In this document: piece by piece, positions 55,470 to 64,000 of the stretch
Numbering within the stretch: position 1 is the first letter of the stretch
Layout of the letters: every line of letters begins with the position of its first letter
The notes under the pieces: generated by a model
What the model was told of the DNA's origin: nothing
Seen by the model: the letters and a program-made list of their open reading frames with translations, nothing else
The model's database searches: none
Assembly: GCA_015179125.1 (NCBI GenBank)
Contig: WHVA01000443.1
Coordinates: 31,070 to 95,069 of the forward strand
Reading direction: 5' to 3'
Length of the DNA: 64,000 bases
DNA from: Gautieria morchelliformis
Lineage: Eukaryota; Basidiomycota; Agaricomycetes; Gomphales; Gomphaceae
Translations under genes and position numbers: made by a program

Positions 55470-56390
55470 GGCCCTTTTTGCCTGCCTTTCATCAGCCAAT
55501 CTACCCATCTTCTATCCTACATGTGACCTCGTGTGACTTGCATCTTACTAAGCTGCTAATCCCAGCTAGGGTTATTCACTTACTTTAGTGTCTAATTCCT
55601 TGTTAAGTAGTTACTTTACTGCTTAGCCACTTGGACTAATCCTCCGGGTGTAATTCTACAGAGTGAGTCTGTCAATTGAAAGTCTTGCCATTCGCACTCC
55701 AATACCCGAGACGATCTAGTCAGTTGATTTTCCTGATTAGAGACTTTCACAAGTCGCTTTGTTCACAAAACGCGTCCCTTGTTTTATTGCTGTGCGCTGG
55801 TAGATTATCAGGGCAGTCCATTTATAAACTTGCCTGCTAAGTACATTCCTTTATATTTTGGAATACGCTTGGACCCCAATAGTGTCCTTGAACCTACAGT
55901 CTTTTAGTTTATTGTTCAGTGCTGCTAAGAAATGCATTGCCTTCCATCTGTATTAACTTGGACTAGTTCTTACGTGGATTGCAACCAAGGTACAAATATT
56001 AAATTATTTCCGGAGTTGTGCTGCAGCATTGTTTAATATTCTTTGAGTCTCGTAAATGACACATTCTGATAGATTGAAGTGTTAGCAATAACACCAAAGT
56101 CTTGAAGGGTTCCAAAACATCGGCGCCTTCTTATTGCGCACTTAGAGCAAATGATTTAACGAACGACTTGATTACAACGCACTAGTACGTAAACACTGAT
56201 GACAGATCGTAAATGAATAACACCACTCGTTACAAAAAAAGATGCTGTCAAGACGCCAACCGTTAAGGAAAAGTATTAGTGATTCAGATTTAGTCACTGT
56301 AACAGACGTCTACGGAATGACGCATTGTGAGACAGAAATGACAAACCTCAAAAGTCGTTGGTGATGTTCTTGGCTGTGAGCCGAAAAGCA
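55470..56390. other. Non-coding stretch, possible LTR remnant
   Basis: No open frame. A promoter-like start with TATA and then long untranslated sequence resembles an LTR. TGGTAGATTATCAGGGC at about 55799 vaguely resembles a primer-binding site. I could not find paired ends. Confidence 0.3.
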
Positions 56391-56397
56391 TATAAAC
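56391..56397 (+). promoter_or_regulatory. TATA box of the small gene at 56450
   Basis: TATAAAC lies 59 bp upstream of the ATG at 56450. Confidence 0.4.
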
Positions 56398-56449
56398 TGA
56401 GGCCCATCACCAAAAGTCCAAACAATAAACATCACGCACCACAGTATCG

Positions 56450-56772
56450 ATGCCTAGTCGATCTTCCAAATCTAGTCAAAGTACGAGGAGAAGCTCGCGG
56501 GTATGTCACGATCTCACCTTAGAGAAAATGATAAGAATCCGATCCAGGTTAGACCTCCTCTGCCGGGGGAAGTCAACGTGATGATGGTTGATGTTATGCC
56601 AACTCCTCACCAACCGTATGTTACCGTTGCCTGTGGAGGCGATGATACATGTGTCAAATCACATTGCGTGTGTGAGGACGCACCTTTTGCAAATCTTCGA
56701 AGGGTAGGTGATGACAATGAATTGACGAAGAAGCAAGGTAGGAAAGAAGGAGAGGGCATTCAAAATGTATAG
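56450..56772 (+). CDS. Candidate small cysteine-containing gene
   Basis: Exon 1 (56450-56500) encodes a 17-residue serine- and arginine-rich start. A 47 nt intron (56501-56547, GTATGT...CCAG) joins in frame to VRPPLPGEVNVMMVDVMPTP, then TVACGGDDTCVKSHCVCED. The frame ends at TAG 56770. Alternatively a donor GTAGGT at about 56703 and an acceptor GATAG at about 56870 give a longer C-terminus. No known family and no signal peptide. TATA, start and intron are well spaced, but the gene is short and the call tentative. Confidence 0.35.
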
Positions 56773-57003
56773 TATAGGCCAGAATTTGTAGTCTTAGTTT
56801 CATTTGTAACTGTATAGGCTTACCGTGTTTTCTGAATGAGGCTTTCTTCTTTCTATGTCCCTTCACGATAGCCGCATGGGCTTGACCCAGGCAGATGGAT
56901 TTGTCGCCACTCCAAACGACCGTCAGCAGTACCACCACCTCATCTGGTACTTTTGACGTCATCGTATAATCTCCCACCAACAACATAAAATTACTCACCG
57001 AAT

Positions 57004-58150
57004 TTGATGAGACATATTTGCCGAGAACTCGCTCTTCGGTCGATTAGCCAACACCGCAGCAGTCGAACGACCTGCAGGATGCGGTGCAGCTCGCAGCTCG
57101 AGTGGTTCTCGATGCAATCAAATCGCCTGCTCCAGGTCTTCGCGGCGACCGTACTTGGGGTGGGGGCAGTGTTGGGCAGGCGGCCGCGGATGGGCTTTAC
57201 GATGGGGATGGCGAGCGGGGCGAGATTGGTGTGCTTTGGCTGGCGAGGGCGGTCTGAGTCTCCCGGTGTGCGCGAGGCAGCACCTGCGCCAGAGGCAGGC
57301 CGGTGGGGGCGGTCCGAGTCTCGCGGCGTGTGTAGGGCAGTGCCTGTGCCGGAGGCAGAGCCCAAATCTGAGCGCGCGACGCAGGTGGTGGTGGATGGGG
57401 CGGAGGGGGACGCTGCCAGTGTGGGCATGCTCGCGGGGGACTGTAGGGGCAGACATGCGTGAGCGGGTGAGGGGAGGGGTCAGTTGCGGTGGCTGCGCTC
57501 GGTGGGTACCTCTCCAGATATGCACAATGCGCAGCCTCGACGTTGCCCTCGACCATCCAGTCCACGACGAGTGGCCCCAGGGTGAGGGCCAAATTGAAGA
57601 CGGACGTACGCGCGGCGGAGGTCGGCGAGTGTGTGGGGGATGCGCTGCTGGGTGGGCATGGGAGCGCGCGGCTTGGTGCGGCGGGTGTGCGTGGGTGGTG
57701 AGGAGGAGACGGGGCACGTTTGACGGGGGCGGAGGGTGACGTGGAGCGGGTGCGTCCGTTGGAGACGACCGCTCGTCTTCAGAGTCTATGGCAGCATCTC
57801 TGCCAATTTGGCTGTCCATGGCGATGAGCAATAATAATACGAAATAAAGAGGTAACAAAAAACTAACAGGACTTCATGTCGACTGGACGCCTCAAACCGT
57901 GACCGTAAAGCTGCTGCGATGATGTACAGGGAGGTGGATCGTTGAGTATGAACCTGACGCAAATTGCCGGGCTGGATCGTATGATGAGCGATTGAAATCA
58001 TAAACATAAGCCGCACATACGTCACATGTGATGCATACGCATTCCCTCTGAACGATTATTCACCCATACACATGCTAGAAATCCGGTTGCTGCAGACGAC
58101 CGCTCGTCTTCAGAGTCTATGGCAGCATCTCTGCTGATTCGGCTGTCCAT
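57004..58150 (-). pseudogene. Degenerate proline-rich coding DNA with a duplicated N-terminal module
   Basis: The minus strand encodes MDSQIGRDAAIDSEDERSS at 57819 and, 331 bp upstream, MDSRISRDAAIDSEDERSS at 58150. Downstream of 57819 come proline-, histidine- and threonine-rich stretches in shifting frames, including LALTLGPLVVDWMVEGN in a second frame and a duplicated RETRTAPTG / RETQTALAS unit. I recognise no family. The pattern looks like a decayed repetitive gene or a transposon gag. Confidence 0.3.
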
Positions 58151-58672
58151 GGTATATCACCGCAGCTTACTCCGTCTCCCTCCGTGCAGCATAAGTACTC
58201 TTATTCCCCAAGAAAATTGCTCATACCTGATTGCTTACATCATCTTGGCCTGCATTTTTGTGTAAATAACCCATGTATCTACATGTACATTAGTTATTTA
58301 CATAATCCCAGTGGGCCCCTTAGGGACCCACTGTATAGTTTATGCGTGGGAACCGGCCAGCGGTCCCCATCGCATCTTACCCTTACACTGTCACTACGTA
58401 GCATCAGAATACCACACATTGGTCAAGTTCTGTCATGCTCTTGTGACATGAGGCTTAAGATAGATATCTTTACAACTTTTTGAACTATCCTGCGGTTGAT
58501 CGCCACGTGACCAACCGATAGTGGATTCGAAGCAATCTTGAGAAAGATCGCTGCCTCGACGACTAAACATCGTTGAGACCCTCCAGTAGACCCTCTACTG
58601 TCGGCTGCGAGCATGATGATTCCACGCAGTCGAAGACGGACATGAGCGACGAGCTCGAGGGCCACACCCCAG

Positions 58673-60627
58673 GTGCAGCCCAGTGACACGACAGCTGACG
58701 CTATCCTGGACCAAGAGACCAGGACGATAGAAGACGGAGAGATCGTAGATCTCACTGCCCTCGTCCCCTCAGTAGAGAACGAGGAAAACCCCAACCACGT
58801 CTCGTCGAGCGTGGCCGAAGAAGAGACGACGCCGAGCGACGAGCTGGCACCGCCCGCCCATCTCCCTCTGCCCGAGGACAAAGGAAAGGGCAGAGAAGTC
58901 TCGCCGTCGTCAGATGGTAGAGCAACAATGTCGAGACAGGCACAAAGCCACGACTCAAACCGACGCTCATGAAGTAGAGCGACGACGATCGTCCCTGAAG
59001 GAGGACGACGGCAAAAGAGACGAGGCCCAGATGATGGTCAGGACTCGGAATACTCAAGCTCTAGTCGCAAGAGCTCGAGGGCTCACGCCATCGACCACGA
59101 GACGGCAGAGGCCCTGAACAAACAGGTGCAGGCTGCGCTGCACCAAAGTACGCTGACACGCCACAAGCACGATCAGCTGGCATCGCAGCTTGACAACGCC
59201 GCCGCCGCCCTAATGGCAATGGGCAAGGAACTCCACCAGGTGGAGGAGGTCAGGCTGCAAGACGCAGCCACGCTGGAGGACGTCCAGAAAGCACTCTGCC
59301 CATGCGGGGAACGCGACGCAACTCGTCCGAGCTCGTGACAGTCCGCAGCTAACAAACGCAGTTGCGATGCGCGCCGAAAGGAGCAAGACAAACAGCGAAT
59401 GCCGCCGCCAGCCGTCCTGGTTGAACAGGATGTAAGGTTCGGGAATGAACCTCAGGAGCAACCGGCTGCCCCAACGGACAGCCGTAAAACGATCCAACAG
59501 ATCGTTAGGGATCAGGTCGCCTCAGAGCCTGACTCTGAAATGACGACCAAGAGCTTAGAGCTCGAAGTCGAACACTGGCAGCATAAAGAAGCCGCAGCCG
59601 GGCCGCCGCCACACACGGGCACTCGAGCTACTAGCAAAGAACGCCGAAGAGATGGTGGCCCACAGCCACACCGCTCAGCTGCCCGATGAGCAGCTCACGC
59701 AAGCCGTACAGGACGCACGGCAAGCGCGCGCTGCCTACAACAGCAGGCTACGGATCCACAATGCGGGACTGACCGGGTACACCAGGCACAAAACGCTCCC
59801 GATCCCGAGCCCGATCTGGGCCCGGGGCCCGTCAGGGCATATAACAGCCTGCCCCGCGCGGCGTCACAACCACGCGAGCGATCCATGGCCCCAACGGAAG
59901 GCCAGGGAATCCCTGACCAGGCCGACGTCGTACCAATGGAGCCATACGACGGGATCACATGGATGATCCGCGTGGCGTTGGCAGACGCCGTGGACACAGA
60001 CCCGGAGAAGTCTGTGCTAGTGAAGGCCGGCGTAAAATTGGCCCACCCCGAGCCGTATGCAGGGGGATCGGACCTCGAAGAGTTTGAAGTCTTCGTGGCA
60101 GCCATCCTATGATGGCTAAAAATGAATTGCCTCCTAGGGCCAACCAGCATTGACACGCAGGTCGGCTATGTGGGCACTCGCCTCACCGGCAAAGCCCAGG
60201 AATGGTTCCTTCGAAACATTGAACACTTCGATCGCCAGGTCCGCAGCTGGACGCTGGAATCTGTGTGATGCAAGGCCTTCAAAAGAGGTTCCTGCACACA
60301 CTGACATACCATCACGCATCGAATAAGTTTGATGCGGTCATGCAAGGCATGAAAACCGTTCAGGAGATGCTGAACGAGCTCACGAAATACGTGGCACGTA
60401 TGATACAGCCGCCAGACGAGTACACGTTCCAGAGACGGTTCGTATCGGCGCTACGTGAAACGCTGCGAAATGAGGCCCTCAAAAAGGGCTATAATGCCAA
60501 GAGCAGCTCCATAGAGCAACTCTTCGAGACGGCCCGGATGATCGAGGAGGCATCCCGATACAACATGGGGATGCATGCGCAGCAGCAACGGCAAGCGCCA
60601 CCCGGCTCACAGGGAGCAAGCCGTTGA
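58673..60627 (+). pseudogene. Gypsy copy B gag region
   Basis: An N-terminal acidic part (58673-58972) is followed by a coiled-coil part (59126-59338, KELHQVEEVRLQD). The gag core has PEPYAGGSDLEEFEVFV, then VGYVGTRLTGKAQEWFL in a shifted frame, and KRFLHTLTYHHASNKFDAV to GYNAKSSSIEQLFETARMIEE (60265-60627). Frame breaks occur at least near 59690, 60112 and 60268, so no intact capsid protein can be made. Confidence 0.8.
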
Positions 60628-61708
60628 CACAAACGGGCCTGACCAGGCCCAGCCTGTTCACAAGAAGCGGAACAGGTCAACGGCTACCACCCTCACGCCC
60701 AGCACAAGCTGGACGCCCGCCTGAAGCTAAACAGCCTCAAGCGTCAGGATCGTCCCCACGACCTGCCCCACCGACGAAAAGGTCGGGCCGGCCCAGCGAC
60801 AGGCTCAGCGGCAGCCAAAGCAACACCACATGCTTTGAATGCAGCCAACCTGGCCACAAGAAGGCAGAATGCCCCGGCTTAGGTACGGTATAAGGACAGC
60901 GGCCGTGAGGCACGACGGTGAAGCCGAGGATCCGGAGACGGATCCCGATCAAAACTCTCTTCAACAGATTGATGAAGAGGGGGAGGGTGATCCCCAACCC
61001 AACGACACTCTGGATAACGGAGACACGCCCGCTGAAGAGTGGGACCCTGAGCCGTCCCAATACTATGAATGGGACGAAGAGGTGGAGGACACCACCTACA
61101 GGTCCAGCGTGATCAGATTCGCACTGGAAGACAAAACCACCACGAAAGTCATGGCGGCACGCACATCGGTCACGCCAGACAAGGCGGCCGAGCCGGTGTA
61201 TCACCACCGAAGCAAACACAGAACACGGCCAACGCGTCTGCGTAGTGAGAACCGTACCCTATCGGGGTACTGGGAAATAAACGGCATAAAAGCCCACTGC
61301 CTGCTAGATAGCGGCAGCGAAGGGGTACTGCTGTCCCCCGAATTCACGCGAGCTACAGGAATCAAGACATTCTCCCTGGAGCAACCAATCGCGCTGCAGC
61401 TAGCCTGCATAGGCAGCCATTCCACGATCAACTATGGAACGAACACGACCATCAAGTTTGGTCGTGGGACATACGACGAATACTTCGACGTAGAAAATGT
61501 CGAATATTACGAGGCGATCTTAGGGACACTGTTCCTAAGGAGATTTGGCATAACCCTGGACTTCTCGAGCCCAGGGACGATCCGCAAGGGACACGAGGTG
61601 ATCCCCACGGGCAAGGTCTCATTCGATGATGACGAATCGAAGAACGAGGACAAAGGGCCATGGGTGAGCAGGATCACCCGAGCGCCGACGCCGAACCTGG
61701 CTCATTGA
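60624..61708 (+). pseudogene. Gypsy copy B zinc knuckle and aspartic protease
   Basis: The CCHC knuckle CFECSQPGHKKAEC lies at 60831-60872. In a second frame the retropepsin reads HCLLDSGSEGVLLS (about 61306 for the catalytic aspartate), then AILGTLFLRRFGITLDF. An acidic spacer separates the two. The knuckle binds RNA in the particle, and the protease would process the polyprotein. Confidence 0.8.
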
Positions 61709-61817
61709 AGCCAGGAGGACGAGTCGCGGGACGACTCGTCCTCGAACTCACCCTACAGTCGTAGGGGAGACGCTCTCACCTAACGGTGAAAGCGATGGGA
61801 AAGAGGAAAGCGGGTCC

Positions 61818-63241
61818 GTGCGCCGCAGACCTAATAGACGCCAACAGCGCCTAATGGCTTCTAAGCCAACCACTACCATCATCCTCACGGATGATGACCT
61901 TCCTCGCCTCTGCGAGGAATGGATGGAAAGAATCACTGACCTAGTCAGTGGAATTCCATTAGAACTCCTGCCACTGCGGGAGATCAACCATGAGATCAAC
62001 CTCATCGATCCCAACAAGCACATGCGGTATCCACTACCGAAATGCCCCGAACACTTCCAAGAGGAACTGTCGGCAAAGATAGAATGATACACCACAGCAA
62101 AGTGGTGGATTCCAGCAGTAGCGCAGCAGGCAGTGCCCATGCTGTGTGTGCCGAAGAAGAACGGTACGTTGAGAACCGTCTTTGATCTGCGCCAGCAGAA
62201 TGAAAACACGGGGAAGGACGTCACACCTTCCCGGATCAGGATATCATACGCAGCGACATGGCTCGCTGCCGATATCGACCTAAACTCGATATGTCAGAAG
62301 CATACAAGCAGATCCGGATCCATCTGGATCACGTAGCAAAGACTGCCTTTGCCACGATCCTCTGCACCTTCAGGAGCCAGGTGATACAGATGGGGTACTG
62401 TAACGCCCCATCGACATTCCAACGGCTGATGACAGCCATTTTCCACCACTGCATAGGTCGCTTCGTCCATGTATACATGGACGACATCTTCATATTCTCG
62501 CTCTCAATACAAGAGCATGAAGAACACCTCTACATCGTCTTTGACAGACTGAGGAAGAACCACCTCTTTCTGAGCAAGAAAAAGGTGGACCTCTACTCCA
62601 TCCGAATGGAGTGCCTCGGCCATATGATCGATGGCCGAGGGGTACATGCCGACGAGGATAAGTGCAATGCATCTGCGAGTGGCGCAGGCCACGGACGTTC
62701 AACGACTTCCAGCGTTTCCTCGGGCTCGTACAATATCTGGCACACTACATGCCGGATGTTAGCGCATATACCACCCCACTATCGGGCTGTGCACGTAATA
62801 ACCATCCATTCGAATGGACACCACTGCTCGACAAATGCTGGCAAAGCATTAAGGCGTTGGCCTGTAAGGCCCCGATCCTGCATCCAGTAGACGCAAGGTG
62901 CCCAGAGCCGATCTGGGTGATCACCGAAGGATCAAAAGCCGGCGTCGGTGCGGTCTACGGCCAAGGCCCTGACTGGAAAACTTGTCGACCACCCGGCTTC
63001 TTGTCAAAGAAGTTCAGCGTTGCTCAGCAACGCTACCAGACTCACGAGCACGAGACGATCGCCGGTGCTCGAGGCTCTCATGAAATGGGAGGACAAACTG
63101 CTGGGGCGAAGGTTCAGCCTCGTCACAGACCACAAGGGACTCGAGTACTTCGAGACCCAAAGAGCCTATCTGACTGACAGGTCAGATGGTGGGAGTTTCT
63201 CTCCTGGTTCAATTTCAACACCGTTCACGTTGACGGTATAG
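61818..63241 (+). pseudogene. Gypsy copy B reverse transcriptase and RNase H
   Basis: RT motifs in order: RYPLPKCPEHFQEEL, VPKKNGTLRTVFDLR, LDMSEAYKQIRI, FQRLMTAIFHHCIGRFVHV, YMDDIFIFS (catalytic YMDD at 62474-62485) and KKVDLYSIRMECLGHMI. A thumb/connection follows with FNDFQRFLGLVQYLAHYMP. RNase H has TEGSKAGVGAVYGQG and LVTDHKGLEYFETQ. A TGA near 62085 and several frameshifts break the frame. Confidence 0.85.
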
Positions 63242-63619
63242 AAAACAAGGTAGCGGACTGGCCTGTCGCGCTACTACGAGAGCGACATGAGTGATGACCA
63301 TCACCCGGACCACGTCTTCGTGAAACGCGGATGAGCGTTTAGATCCAGATGGTGAGTTATTGCCCACCGACCGGTATGTCGAGCTGCGAACAGTGGCGAC
63401 AAGACGCTCTAAACGCCTCGCTGAGAAGACAGAGGCGAGAGTAACGGAAGCCGCCGCATTAAACGAGGGCTCACCAGAGCCCGCAAACGTCGACGTGTCC
63501 AGCGACGACGACGATGACATCAGAGCCATCGCCGCAGGAAATGACGGCGCACCCCTGCGCCGGATCATCGAGCAAGGCGTAGACCTGTCTAAGGTCCTAC
63601 GAGACGCGTACCATAGGGA

Positions 63620-64000
63620 CACCATGTTCACAAGATCATGGTGCACCCGGACGTGCACCCGAGATTCGGGATCCGGGACGGGATGATCTGGACTAAGAAT
63701 CAGCTCAAGAGAGACATCATTGCCGTCCCCCGCTCTGTTCTTCCGAGGGGGAAGGAGGCTGATCGAAATTATCATCGATCGGGCACATCAGATAGTCGGC
63801 CCACTACGGCCATCTTGAAGACTTCGAACTACGTTCGAAGAGCATATTGGTGGCCGGGCATGACCCAGACATAGAAGCTTCTGCACTGTGCGCGAGGTGT
63901 CAGATGACGAAAACCGGGCCACAACGGCCCAAAGGCCTACTACACAGCCTACCCATTCCGGATAGGCCGTGGCAGTCGATTGGCATCGACTTCATGGGGC
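63620..64000 (+). pseudogene. Gypsy copy B integrase N-terminus (partial)
   Basis: Readable pieces include an RRAYWWPGM zinc-domain start, CARCQMTKTGPQRPKG (second half of the HHCC finger) and WQSIGIDFMG, the start of the catalytic core, at the window edge. A stop interrupts the first part (TQT-stop near 63870). Whether a chromodomain follows cannot be seen. Confidence 0.75.

Larger units (their letters stand above)
58241..64000 (+). mobile_element. Decayed Ty3/Gypsy retrotransposon (copy B), cut by the window edge
   Basis: Gag, CCHC knuckle, aspartic protease, reverse transcriptase, RNase H and the start of integrase follow in the Gypsy order on the + strand, with stops and frameshifts throughout. 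The leader at 58.3-58.65 kb contains a CAGTGGG...CCCACTG stem and is shared with copy A at 2.0-2.46 kb. I could not fix the 5' LTR border. The integrase continues beyond 64000. Confidence 0.85.

Noticed and set aside
55063..55990. A complete solo LTR including the TGASTCA cluster and TATA box
   Set aside because: I could not find TG...CA ends with a target duplication or a second copy in the window, so only the regulatory motifs are reported.
57118..57858. 246-codon minus-strand proline/histidine-rich frame as an intact gene
   Set aside because: Better protein-like segments fall in three different frames over the same stretch, so it is treated as degenerate coding DNA.

Overview
The window looks like basidiomycete (Agaricomycete-type) nuclear DNA. 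Genes carry short GT...AG introns of about 45-180 nt. There is a C2-NACHT-WD40 (NLR-type) gene typical of mushroom-forming fungi. The interspersed elements (Ty3/Gypsy, LINE, Helitron, MITEs) are those of Agaricomycete genomes. No bacterial-style operon, CRISPR array or rRNA gene is visible. The sequence is mostly a transposon graveyard with a few host genes.

Layout. 1-1160: end of an LTR retrotransposon with its 3' LTR, inserted into a decayed Gypsy copy on the minus strand (1161-2460). About 2.7-3.7 kb: LINE endonuclease remnant. 3.7-10 kb: GC-rich, mostly non-coding DNA with serial direct duplications. 12131-10642 (-): intact two-exon C2H2 zinc-finger gene of NRG1 type. 12.2-18.3 kb: long GC-rich stretch with no convincing gene. 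18.3-20.2 kb: hairpins and a tandem duplication. 24047-22699 (-): intact five-exon TMA22/DENR gene. 26999-26290 (-): plausible spliced orphan gene. 30.07-33.47 kb (+): broken C2-NACHT-WD40 gene that stops just before a Helitron 3' terminus at 33516.

33516 to about 46.95 kb is the most informative part: a minus-strand Helitron whose left two thirds are AT-rich. It carries a PD-(D/E)XK-like nuclease, several orphan genes, a DDE transposase with a C-terminal chromodomain, and a divergently transcribed protein built of a coiled coil plus three copies of an unrecognised repeat. Its helicase gene is split by two copies of a 561-572 bp MITE and by a solo LTR that itself holds a foldback MITE. A third MITE copy lies beside the transposase gene. 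One segment has been inverted between two MITE copies. Undoing these events on paper restores one helicase frame at each junction and gives exact target-site duplications.

47.05-51.29 kb (-): a second, more complete Helitron Rep-helicase gene with two introns. 54692-53811 (-): a two-exon gene whose protein looks like an OB fold, possibly a Helitron-associated ssDNA-binding protein. 55.17-55.40 kb: eight TGASTCA (Gcn4/AP-1) sites. 56.45 kb: small cysteine-containing gene candidate. 57.0-58.15 kb: degenerate proline-rich coding DNA. 58.24-64.0 kb (+): a decayed Ty3/Gypsy element (gag, protease, RT, RNase H, start of integrase) cut by the window edge and related to the fragment at the left end.

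All calls come from reading the sequence by eye. Exon borders given to the base rest on splice consensus plus frame continuity, not on transcripts.
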